NCBI GenBank assembly: GCA_039810085.1
Contig: JBDHWG010000012.1
Location: forward strand, 62,001-126,000
Reading direction: 5' to 3'
Length of the DNA: 64,000 nucleotides
Source: JBDHWG01 sp039810085
Lineage (GTDB): Bacteria; Chloroflexota; Anaerolineae; Epilineales; JAHCIE01
The translations under genes were made by a program, and so were the position numbers. The notes beneath the pieces are model-generated. The model was given only the letters and a program-made list of their open reading frames with translations. It was not told the origin of the DNA and ran no database searches. This document shows positions 7,189-15,011 of this stretch, one piece after another. The number at the start of each line of letters is the position of its first letter. Position 1 is the first letter of the stretch.

Positions 7189-8619
7189 ATGCGTCTCACG
7201 ATGAAATTCGGCGGCACCTCGGTCGGCGCACCGCAGCGGATCCGCGACGTGGCGGGCCTTGTCGCGGCGTCGGTCCGCGATGGCAACCAGGTCGCCGTCG
7301 TCGTCTCAGCCATGAGCGGCGTGACCGACTCCCTTATCAAAGCGGCGCGCACCGCAGCGGATGGCGACGCCTCGACCTATCGCGTTATCCGCGATGACCT
7401 GCTGGTGCGCCACTGGCAGGTGGTGAACGAGGTGGCCGCGCCCGCCGAGCGCACCGCGCTGCACGAGGAGATTCGTGCCGCCCTGGACAACCTCGAAAAC
7501 CTGTGCCGCGCCATGAACGTCCTGGGCGAGGTCACGCCGCGCGCCATGGACCTCGTCTCGAGCATGGGCGAGCGCTTCACGGCGGCCCTCACAGCGGCGG
7601 CCTTGCGTGCCCTCGGCCAGCCGGCTGAGGCCATCCTGGCGACGGACATCATCGTCACGGATAGCACGTTCGGCAACGCCAGCCCCCTCATGGATGTGAC
7701 AACTGAGCGCGTGCGCGCCCGCCTGCTGCCCTTGCTAGAACAGGGTGTGACGCCGGTTGTAACCGGCTTCATGGCGGCGAATGCCGAAGGTCATGTGACG
7801 ACGCTCGGACGCGGCGGCAGCGACTACTCCGGCGCGATCCTGGGTATCTCCATCGAGAGCGACGAAATCTGGATCTGGACTGACGTGGACGGCATCCTGA
7901 CCGCCGACCCGCGCGTCGTGCCGGACGCCCAAACACTGCCCATGGTCTCGTTCGGCGAGGCCGCCGACCTGGCATATTACGGCGCGAAGGTGCTGCACCC
8001 CAAGACCATCCAGCCGGCCGTGGACCGGGGCATCCCCATTCGCATCAAGAACACGTTCAACCCGACGCACCCCGGCACGCTCGTCGTCAAGGAGCGCGTG
8101 GCAAGCGAGCGCACCGTCAAGGCCATCACGGCCATCAAGGGCTTGAGCCAGATCATGGTCGAAGGCACGGGCATGCTCGGCGTGCCGGGCGTCGCCGCGC
8201 GCGTCTTCGGCGCGGTCGCCAACGCCGGCGTCAACATCCTCATGATTAGCCAGTCGTCGTCGGAGCAGAGCATCTGCTTCACCGTCGTCGCCGATAGCAG
8301 CAAGAGGGTGATTCCGGCGCTGGAGGATGCGTTCGAGCTGGAGCTGGCTCGCCGCAACATCGACCGCATCTGGGCGATGGACAACGTCGGCATCGTCTCG
8401 GTCGTCGGCTCCGGGATGAAGGGTGTACCGGGCATTGCTGCCAAGGTGTTCGGCGCGCTCGGCAAAGCGAACATCAACGTCATCTCCATCGCCCAGGGGT
8501 CGTCGGAGCACACCATGTCGATGGTGCTCGACGAGGGCGACCTGCATGACGCGATCCGCGCCATTCACGCCGAGTTCGCGCTGGCGCAGCCGGCCGACGA
8601 AGCCGTCGTCGCGCCGTAG
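7189..8619 (+). CDS. lysC: aspartate kinase, monofunctional
   Basis: 476 residues; catalyses ATP-dependent phosphorylation of aspartate, the first step to Lys, Thr and Met. It opens with KFGGTSVG, has TLGRGGSDYSGA and WTDVDGILTADPR in the kinase domain, and carries two ACT domains at the C-terminus (from about residue 320: IMVEGTGMLGVPGVAARVF and VSVVGSGMKGVPGIAAKVF) that normally bind amino-acid effectors. AAGGAG precedes ATG 7189. It is followed by DinB, hom and asd, so three of the common-pathway steps are in one transcript under the SAM switch. Confidence 0.96.
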   Translation: MRLTMKFGGTSVGAPQRIRDVAGLVAASVRDGNQVAVVVSAMSGVTDSLIKAARTAADGDASTYRVIRDDLLVRHWQVVNEVAAPAERTALHEEIRAALDNLENLCRAMNVLGEVTPRAMDLVSSMGERFTAALTAAALRALGQPAEAILATDIIVTDSTFGNASPLMDVTTERVRARLLPLLEQGVTPVVTGFMAANAEGHVTTLGRGGSDYSGAILGISIESDEIWIWTDVDGILTADPRVVPDAQTLPMVSFGEAADLAYYGAKVLHPKTIQPAVDRGIPIRIKNTFNPTHPGTLVVKERVASERTVKAITAIKGLSQIMVEGTGMLGVPGVAARVFGAVANAGVNILMISQSSSEQSICFTVVADSSKRVIPALEDAFELELARRNIDRIWAMDNVGIVSVVGSGMKGVPGIAAKVFGALGKANINVISIAQGSSEHTMSMVLDEGDLHDAIRAIHAEFALAQPADEAVVAP

Positions 8620-8648
8620 CCCAACGACACCACCCTGCGAGATGGACT

Positions 8649-9149
8649 ATGCCTGCTCCCTTGATTGCCTCCGTTAGCGCGTTCAGCGACTACTGGCAGG
8701 GGATTCACCGCCGCACCCGTGAGGTTGTCGCTGCGCTGCCGCCCGACCGTCTGGACTGGCGGCCCGCGCCTGACGAGTTCAGCGCCGCCGACCTGGTGCG
8801 CCATGTCGCCTCGGCGCGGCGCATGAACGTCCTCGCGGCCACCCTGGGTGAGGGCGCGTACCCCGGCCACGACGAGCGCTTCGGGACGACGCTGCGCGAC
8901 CTGCTGCACTATCTCGACGCGAGCCACGCCGAGGTCTCCAACCGCCTAGCGGGAATGCCGGACGAGGAGCTGACCGAGCCGCGCCAGGGCGCGAGCGGAC
9001 GCGCTTACCCGGCGTGGGATATCTTGATGGCGATGGTGGAGCACGAAATCCACCACCGCAGCCAGCTGACCATGTATCTCACCTTGATGGGGGAGACTCC
9101 ACCGCCCCTCTACGGCCTCCACGTGGAGGACTTGCCGCAAGGGGACTAA
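8649..9149 (+). CDS. DinB-family four-helix protein
   Basis: 166 residues with the DinB/YfiT fold. Candidate metal ligands are the His in DLVRHVAS and the two in HEIHHRSQL, the usual three-His arrangement of metal-binding DinB proteins. Many family members are thiol-dependent transferases (bacillithiol, mycothiol) but most have no known role. It lies 29 nt after lysC and 27 nt before hom, inside the amino-acid operon. That placement suggests a link to thiol chemistry, but this is only inference. Confidence 0.87.
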   Translation: MPAPLIASVSAFSDYWQGIHRRTREVVAALPPDRLDWRPAPDEFSAADLVRHVASARRMNVLAATLGEGAYPGHDERFGTTLRDLLHYLDASHAEVSNRLAGMPDEELTEPRQGASGRAYPAWDILMAMVEHEIHHRSQLTMYLTLMGETPPPLYGLHVEDLPQGD

Positions 9150-9176
9150 GCCAGGAGCCTCACACCGGAGATTTTC

Positions 9177-10247
9177 ATGCCTGATTGGGTTCCGGTTATC
9201 ATTCTAGGCGCTGGCAACGTTGGCCGCGCCCTGGTCAAAGAAATCATCCAGTGTCGGCCCCTCCACACGGAGAGGCTTCGCGTGCGTTTGGAGGTCATCA
9301 CCCTCGCCGACCGAGACGGCGCGGTCTTCGAGCCGGCGGGCTTGACGGATGCGCAACTCCATGACATCCTTAACTGGAAGGAGGCGGGCCGGCCGCTGCG
9401 CCAGCATGAGTTGGGCGCGTACCAGGACGACCTGGTTGCTCTGGTGGACATAGCGGGCCAGGACGGCGCGATTGTCGTCGATCTGACGGCGACGGCCGAG
9501 ACGATACCCGCCCTGGAGAGCGCCCTCGACCGCGGCTATGGGGCTGTCACAGCGAACAAGCTGCCCCTGGCCGCCGACCTGGCGACGTTCCGCCGTCTGG
9601 TGGACCACCGCCGTTTTCGTTGGGAGGCGACCGTAGGCGCGGGGCTGCCGGTCATTGTCACGCTGGCCGGTCTGGTGAACACCGGCGACACGGTGCGGCG
9701 CATCGAGGGCGCGCTGAGCGGGACGTTGGGCTACCTGTCGAGCCAGCTAGAAGCCGGTCAGCCGTTCTCGGCAATCGTCCGCGAGGCGAAGCGGTTGGGG
9801 TACACCGAGCCGGACCCGCGCCAGGACCTCGGCGGTCTCGACGCGGCGCGCAAGGCGCTTATCATGGCGCGCATGATCGGCTACCCTCTAGAGCTGACGG
9901 ATGTGTCCGTGGAGAGCCTGTACCCGGCTGAGATGGACACGCTGAGTGTGGATGAGTTCATGGCTGCGCTGCCATCTTTGGATGAGCAGTACGAGGTGCG
10001 CGTGGCCGAGGCCAGGGCGGCGGGTCACACGCTGCGCTATGTGGCCGAGGTGGCAGACGGCGCGGCGCGCGTCGGTCTCCAGCCGCTCGACCCGGAGAGC
10101 CGCCTGGCGCGGGTGCGCAGTTCCGACAGCATCGTCATCTTCCACACCGAACGCTACAGCGAGAACCCGCTCGTCGTCAGCGGACGCGGCGCGGGCGCGT
10201 ACAACACGGCGGCCGGTGTGCTGGGCGATATTCTTAGCTTGACTTAG
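9177..10247 (+). CDS. hom: homoserine dehydrogenase without an ACT domain
   Basis: 356 residues. The NAD(P)-binding loop is GAGNVGRALVKEI at the N-terminus. The catalytic domain shows VTANKLPLA, EATVGAGLPVI, GALSGTLGYL and YTEPDPRQDLGGLDAARKALI with the conserved active-site Asp/Lys. It reduces aspartate semialdehyde to homoserine. The protein ends after the dimerisation region, so the C-terminal regulatory ACT domain found in longer forms is absent; control probably lies with LysC and the riboswitch. GGAG lies upstream of ATG 9177. Confidence 0.95.
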   Translation: MPDWVPVIILGAGNVGRALVKEIIQCRPLHTERLRVRLEVITLADRDGAVFEPAGLTDAQLHDILNWKEAGRPLRQHELGAYQDDLVALVDIAGQDGAIVVDLTATAETIPALESALDRGYGAVTANKLPLAADLATFRRLVDHRRFRWEATVGAGLPVIVTLAGLVNTGDTVRRIEGALSGTLGYLSSQLEAGQPFSAIVREAKRLGYTEPDPRQDLGGLDAARKALIMARMIGYPLELTDVSVESLYPAEMDTLSVDEFMAALPSLDEQYEVRVAEARAAGHTLRYVAEVADGAARVGLQPLDPESRLARVRSSDSIVIFHTERYSENPLVVSGRGAGAYNTAAGVLGDILSLT

Positions 10248-10293
10248 GAAAGACGCCGCCTGCGGTTGGCGCAGGGCGTGGGAGGGATTCGTC

Positions 10294-11793
10294 ATGTCGA
10301 AAATCAAGTGCGGCGTCCTGGGCGCGACAGGCGCCGTCGGCCAGCGCTTCATCCAGCTTCTCGCCAATCACCCGTGGTTCGAGGTGACTGTCGTCGCCGC
10401 CTCGGACAACTCGGTCGGCAAGACGTACGGCCAGGCGGCGAAGTGGCACGTCTCGTCGGACATGCCGGCGGCAGTGCGCGACTTGCTGGTTGTCCCGACG
10501 GAGCCGGGCATGGAGTGCGACCTGATCTTCTCAGCGTTGCCAGGGGACATGGCCGGGCCGGTCGAGTTGGCGTTTGCCGACGCGGGCTATATCGTCTCGA
10601 CGAATGCCAGCGCCCACCGCATGGCGCCCGACGTGCCGCTGCTCATTCCGGAAGTTAACGCCGACCACCTCGACCTGATTCCGGTCCAGCGAAAGAAGCG
10701 CGGCTGGGATCGCGGCTTCATCGTCGCCAACCCCAACTGTTCCACTATCCACCTGACCCTCGCGCTGAAGCCGCTGCACGAGCGTTTCGGCCTGAGCAAG
10801 CTCATCGTCAGCACGATGCAGGCCGTCTCCGGCGCGGGCTATCCTGGCGTGCCGAGCCTCGACATCATCGACAACGTCATCCCCTACATCGGCGGTGAGG
10901 AGCCGAAGATGGAGAGCGAGCCGCTGAAGCTCCTGGGTACGCTCAAGGACGGCGCTGTCATCCCGGCGGACATCCGCATCAGCGCCCACTGCAACCGCGT
11001 TACCGTGCGCGACGGGCATACGGAGACCGTATCGGTCGAGCTGCGCCACAAGCCGAGCCTGGAGGAGTTCGTGGACGCTCTGGCTCAGTTCCAGGGCGAG
11101 CCGCAGGTCCTCAACTTGCCGAGCGCGCCGACGTCGCCTATTGTTGTCCGTACCGAGGCCAACCGTCCGCAGCCGATGCTAGATCGGGATGTCCAGCAGG
11201 GCATGGCCTCGGTCGTGGGCCGCGTCCGCCCCGACTCTGTCCTGGACTACAAGTTCGTCGTCCTGGGCCACAATACAATTCGTGGCGCGGCGGGCGGCGC
11301 TATCCTTAACGCCGAGCTGCTTGTGGCGAAAGGCTACCTGACGCTCGAGTCGACGCTGTTCCGCCAGAGCACGCGTCCGTCGGTCCGCCTGCCGCAACCC
11401 ATCGTCGAGCGCATCCTGATGCACGCGCGCCAGGGTGTGCCCAACGAGGTTGGCGGCGTGCTGGCGACCTCGGGTAAGGGCAGTGGGCCGATGCAATTGT
11501 TCGTCGCGCGCAACAGCGCGGCACAGCCCGACGAAGGGTACGCCATGGCGACCGACGATCAGCAGCGCATCCTGGCCGAGATCGACGACCAGGGGCTTGA
11601 CATCTTTGCCGTGTATCACACGCACCCTAGCGCCCCGGCGTATCCGGCGGCGGAAGAGGTGCGCAATGCTTACTACAGCAACGCTTACTACATCGTCGTC
11701 TCCCTGGCCGACGCGGATCGCCCGGCCTTCCGCGCGTATAAAATCGACCAGGTGAAGGGGGATGTGGTAGAATACCCTGTGGAAGTCGACTAG
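10294..11793 (+). CDS. asd: aspartate-semialdehyde dehydrogenase fused to a JAB/MPN (JAMM) domain
   Basis: 499 residues, about 140 longer than Asd alone. Residues 1-350 are Asd of the archaeal/fungal-like type: NADP loop GVLGATGAVGQRF and catalytic C149 in ANPNCSTIHL. It makes aspartate semialdehyde from aspartyl phosphate. Residues ~365-499 are a JAB/MPN metalloprotease-like domain with E385 (PNEVGGVLA) and H442-x-H444 (YHTHPSAPAYPAAEE). Aligned to the JAMM pattern HxHx7SxxD, the Ser is Ala452 and the ligand Asp is Glu455, so the zinc site would be E-H-H-E. JAB proteins of the Mec+/HcyD kind trim residues from a sulfur-carrier C-terminus or release the carried amino acid. An operon with an E1-like gene makes that role attractive. 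No stop or frameshift separates the halves. Confidence 0.93.
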   Translation: MSKIKCGVLGATGAVGQRFIQLLANHPWFEVTVVAASDNSVGKTYGQAAKWHVSSDMPAAVRDLLVVPTEPGMECDLIFSALPGDMAGPVELAFADAGYIVSTNASAHRMAPDVPLLIPEVNADHLDLIPVQRKKRGWDRGFIVANPNCSTIHLTLALKPLHERFGLSKLIVSTMQAVSGAGYPGVPSLDIIDNVIPYIGGEEPKMESEPLKLLGTLKDGAVIPADIRISAHCNRVTVRDGHTETVSVELRHKPSLEEFVDALAQFQGEPQVLNLPSAPTSPIVVRTEANRPQPMLDRDVQQGMASVVGRVRPDSVLDYKFVVLGHNTIRGAAGGAILNAELLVAKGYLTLESTLFRQSTRPSVRLPQPIVERILMHARQGVPNEVGGVLATSGKGSGPMQLFVARNSAAQPDEGYAMATDDQQRILAEIDDQGLDIFAVYHTHPSAPAYPAAEEVRNAYYSNAYYIVVSLADADRPAFRAYKIDQVKGDVVEYPVEVD

Positions 11794-11805
11794 CAAGGAG
11801 ACTGT

Positions 11806-12924
11806 ATGGACGTCCGAATTGCCCTACTGCCGGGCGACGGCATCGGGGTGGAAGTCACCCAGGCGGCGACGCGCGTCCTGGATGCCGTCGCGCAGCGCTT
11901 CGGCCACACGGTGGCGTATACGCAGGGTGTGATTGGCGGCGCGGCCATCGACGCGACGGGGGCGGCGCTGCCCGACGAAACCGTGGCGCTGTGCCGCGAG
12001 GCCGACGCGGTTCTGATGGGCGCAGTGGGTGGCCCAAAGTGGGATAATCCCAAGGCGGCCGTCCGGCCAGAGCAGGGCTTGCTTGGCATCCGCGCTGCCC
12101 TCGGTGTGTTTGCCAACCTACGGCCGGTGCGCGTGCATCCATCCCTGGCCGACGCGACGCCCCTCAAAGAGCGTTATCTCAAGGGCGTGGACCTGCTCGT
12201 CGTGCGCGAGCTGACCGGCGGGCTGTACTTCGGAAAGCCCCAGGAGCGCCGCGAGACGGAAACCGGCCGCGCTGCCGTCGATACCCTGTACTACACCGAG
12301 CCTGAGATTCGCCGCACCCTGGAGATGGCGTACAATCTCGCCCGCCAGCGCCGCCGCCACGTTACCCACGTCGACAAGCAGAATGTCCTGGCAAGCTCGC
12401 GGCTGTGGCGCGAAATGCACACTGAGATTGCAGCCCAGTACCCCGATGTGAAGCACGAAGACATCCTGGTGGATGCGATGGCAATGCACCTCATCCGTCG
12501 CCCGGCCGACTTCGATGTCATCGTGACCGAGAACCTGTTCGGCGACATCCTGACGGACGAGGCGGCGGTACTGGCCGGTAGCCTCGGTCTGCTGCCGTCG
12601 GCGTCGCTGGGTGAGACCCTCAACCGCCACGGGTTCCCGCGTGGCCTGTACGAGCCGGTGCATGGCTCGGCGCCGGATATCGTCGGTAAGGGCATCGCTA
12701 ACCCTATCGGCGCGATCCTGAGTGTGGCTATGCTGCTGTTCCATTCCCTCGGCCTGACGACTGAAGCTGCCGTCGTCGAGAATGCCGTGGATAGTGTTCT
12801 GACTGTGGGCTACCGCACGCCCGATCTCGCTGCCGCTGGCGGTGAGCCTGTCAGCACGGAGGTGATGACCAATGAGATCGTTCGACGCGTCGTCGGGGAA
12901 GGAATCCCCGTCCACAGCAGTTGA
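11806..12924 (+). CDS. leuB: 3-isopropylmalate dehydrogenase
   Basis: 372 residues; an NAD-dependent oxidative decarboxylase of leucine synthesis. Signature segments include LLPGDGIGVEV at the start, the substrate helix LVVRELTGGLYFG, the catalytic HVDKQNVL lysine region, DAMAMHLI, and VTENLFGDILTDEA with metal-binding Asp residues. AAGGAGACTG precedes ATG 11806. It lies only 12 nt after asd-JAB, so a leucine gene appears to share the SAM-controlled transcript; no leuA, leuC or leuD is in the window. Confidence 0.96.
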   Translation: MDVRIALLPGDGIGVEVTQAATRVLDAVAQRFGHTVAYTQGVIGGAAIDATGAALPDETVALCREADAVLMGAVGGPKWDNPKAAVRPEQGLLGIRAALGVFANLRPVRVHPSLADATPLKERYLKGVDLLVVRELTGGLYFGKPQERRETETGRAAVDTLYYTEPEIRRTLEMAYNLARQRRRHVTHVDKQNVLASSRLWREMHTEIAAQYPDVKHEDILVDAMAMHLIRRPADFDVIVTENLFGDILTDEAAVLAGSLGLLPSASLGETLNRHGFPRGLYEPVHGSAPDIVGKGIANPIGAILSVAMLLFHSLGLTTEAAVVENAVDSVLTVGYRTPDLAAAGGEPVSTEVMTNEIVRRVVGEGIPVHSS

Positions 12925-14347
12925 CGGTTCTCGAGGCAGTACACGCTCTGTGCGCCGCTCTTTGCTCTTCATCCTTCTCTGCGCGGCGCTTCTTTCCCTC
13001 ACCGGCGTGTGTGTTCAGGCCGCCGGTCCTGATCATGACGACGCAGCGGATGCGCAGTCGCTGCGCGACCTGCGCCCAACTCATTCAGCCCGCGGTGTCG
13101 ATCCCCTGGCGCTGCTGACCGCCTCTCGAATCCCGCTCAGCGCGCCGCTGGCCGCCGAGGCCGTTCCGCATCCGACGGAATGGCTCTTCCCCGACAGCGA
13201 AATCGTGAACGGCCCGACGGCGGGTGACTTCAACACGCGCGCCTACATCGAGGCCTTCCCCGGCTACCTCAAGTCGGTGCATGAGACCGTCGAGGGCATC
13301 GACATGGATGGCCCCGACATCGTCGAGTTGATTTCCCACCGCTTCAGCGTCAACCCGCGCATGCTCCTGGCGCTCCTGGAGTGGCACGGCGGCTGGCTGT
13401 CGCAGCCGGAAATCCCGGACACCACGCAGGCTTTCACCTTCAACCGCCAGGCGTACTGGGCGAAAGGGCTGTACCACCAGCTAGAGTGGGCAGCGGATAT
13501 CCTCAACGCGGGCTTCTATGCGCCGACGACGCGCAACTACTGGCGCATCCAATTCATCGATGGCGCGCTGCCGCATGGTCCAGATGGTCTCAATTCTGGC
13601 ACCTATGCCGTAGACTACCTGCTGGCGAGGATGTCGAAGAAGGACGAGTGGGATGCGGCGCGTGGCGACGGCGACGGCGCGTTCGTGCGTACCTATCGCG
13701 CGCTGTTCGGCGATCCCTGGCGGCGCGCGTACGAGCCTCTCCTGCCGCCCAGGTTGCGCCAGCCGACACTGCATCTGCCGTGGGGCGATGGCGAGACGTG
13801 GTGGTTTACCGGCTCCGCTCACGGCGGCTGGGGCTCCGGCTCAGCCTGGGGCGCGATTGATTTTGGCCCAGGCGAGCCGGGGGGCGAGGTCGGCCGCCAT
13901 CAGTCGGGCTGTTTCGACGCCTCCGACTACTGGGTGCGTGCTGCCGCGCCGGGCCGTATCCTGGTCTCTCGACGCGGTGAAATCATCGAAGGGTTGGAAA
14001 ACCAGTCCGACTATCACGTCGGCTGGGTCTTGATTTATGACCACCTGATCAACCAGGACCGAATTGCACAAGGGGCATGGGTCAAGCCGGGCGATGCGCT
14101 GGGACATCCCGGTTGCGAGGGCGGCTACAGCTCGGGGACGCACCTGCATCTGGCGCGGCGATACAACGGCGTCTGGATTCCGCTTTCTGGCCCGACAGGA
14201 GTCCCGTTCACTCTATCGGGCTGGACCGCCACCAGCTTCGGCGAGGAGTATCGTGGCACGTTGGTGCGTGGTGATGCGAAACCGTTGTTGGCGGCGCCGT
14301 GGCGGGTGGTCGGCCAGAACGATCTCGTCGCCGACGACGGTCCGTAA
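12872..14347 (+). CDS. exported M23/LytM-like protein
   Basis: 491 residues. The ATG at 12872 has a strong GGAGGTGAT site and overlaps the end of leuB by 53 nt in another frame; a GTG at 12950 would give a shorter N-terminus. A hydrophobic segment at about residues 30-50 (LLFILLCAALLSLTGVCVQAA) is a signal peptide. The C-terminal third resembles the lysostaphin/LytM fold (AAAPGRILVSRRGEI, WVKPGDALGHPGCEGG, SSGTHLHLARRYNG), with HLH matching the second zinc motif HxH; the first His/Asp pair is less clear. M23 proteins cleave or bind peptidoglycan. Residues ~110-280 match nothing I recognise. Being last in an amino-acid operon is unusual. Confidence 0.82.
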   Translation: MRSFDASSGKESPSTAVDGSRGSTRSVRRSLLFILLCAALLSLTGVCVQAAGPDHDDAADAQSLRDLRPTHSARGVDPLALLTASRIPLSAPLAAEAVPHPTEWLFPDSEIVNGPTAGDFNTRAYIEAFPGYLKSVHETVEGIDMDGPDIVELISHRFSVNPRMLLALLEWHGGWLSQPEIPDTTQAFTFNRQAYWAKGLYHQLEWAADILNAGFYAPTTRNYWRIQFIDGALPHGPDGLNSGTYAVDYLLARMSKKDEWDAARGDGDGAFVRTYRALFGDPWRRAYEPLLPPRLRQPTLHLPWGDGETWWFTGSAHGGWGSGSAWGAIDFGPGEPGGEVGRHQSGCFDASDYWVRAAAPGRILVSRRGEIIEGLENQSDYHVGWVLIYDHLINQDRIAQGAWVKPGDALGHPGCEGGYSSGTHLHLARRYNGVWIPLSGPTGVPFTLSGWTATSFGEEYRGTLVRGDAKPLLAAPWRVVGQNDLVADDGP

Positions 14348-14370
14348 CGCGGTGTTGACCTTTTAGACGC

Positions 14371-14405
14371 AAGGGGATACATCGCAGCGTGAGATGTATC
14401 CCCTT
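14371..14405. terminator. hairpin between convergent genes
   Basis: AAGGGGATACATC pairs with GATGTATCCCCTT around a 9-nt loop, 24 nt after the long plus-strand operon and downstream of the minus-strand RRM gene. The T-run is short (CCCTTT), and the hairpin is suitable as a bidirectional terminator. Confidence 0.7.
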
Positions 14406-14453
14406 TGACGTATCCGATTATGTGCCTGACGTCGTGGTCAGGCCGGTGCAGTC

Positions 14454-14792
14454 CTACTGGCGATAGCGGGTTGAGTCGCCTCCACCGCTGCTGCGGCTGC
14501 CGCCGTCGTTGCCCGAGCTGCCCCGTCCGCCGTAGCCGCCACCGCGCGGCTGCGATTCGTTGACGCGCAACTGTCTGCCCAGGAGCGTGTAGCCGTCGAA
14601 CTGAGCGATGGCCGCCTGCGCCGTTGCGACGTCAGCCATCTCAACAAAAGCAAAACCGCGGGGGCGGCCGGTTTCGCGGTCCACCGGGACCGCGACGTCG
14701 ACAACCTCCCCAGCCTGACTGAATAGCTCGCGCAGATCGTCAGCGGTTGTGCGGTAGGGTAGATTGCCGATATACAGTCTGGTTTGGGGCAT
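14454..14792 (-). CDS. RRM RNA-binding protein with a Gly-rich tail
   Basis: 112 residues. One RNA recognition motif with RNP2 LYIGNL near the N-terminus and RNP1 RGFAFVEM around residue 45, followed by a Gly/Ser/Arg tail. Small bacterial RRM proteins of this design (known from cyanobacteria) bind RNA and are often cold-induced. The start at 14792 has GAGGAGA upstream; the open frame extends farther, but that part is the mRNA leader downstream of a strong promoter (14916-14944). Confidence 0.92.
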   Translation of the reverse strand: MPQTRLYIGNLPYRTTADDLRELFSQAGEVVDVAVPVDRETGRPRGFAFVEMADVATAQAAIAQFDGYTLLGRQLRVNESQPRGGGYGGRGSSGNDGGSRSSGGGDSTRYRQ

Positions 14793-14915
14793 GCTTCGTC
14801 TCCTCGAAACGCTACAGCAAACATCAGCGCCCTCATGCATAGGGTCGCGGCGGCAGCGGCCAGGCGCAACACATGCAGAGGGAACTGGGCGGAGAAGCTC
14901 TCCGCGCACATTGTC

Positions 14916-14944
14916 AAAATACCATAAGTTATCTAATTTGTCAA
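14916..14944 (-). promoter_or_regulatory. strong promoter of the RRM gene
   Basis: On the minus strand: perfect TTGACA (14939-14944), 17-nt spacer, TATTTT (14916-14921), in an AT-rich pocket of otherwise GC-rich DNA. Start of transcription near 14909 gives a leader of about 115 nt before the RRM start codon, long enough for structure-based control such as that of cold-shock messages. Confidence 0.75.
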
Positions 14945-15011
14945 TAGCATCTGAACATTTCTTGAACAGGCCAAACGTTTGCGTGGCGAAAAAACTTAGC
15001 GGAGCGTGAAA

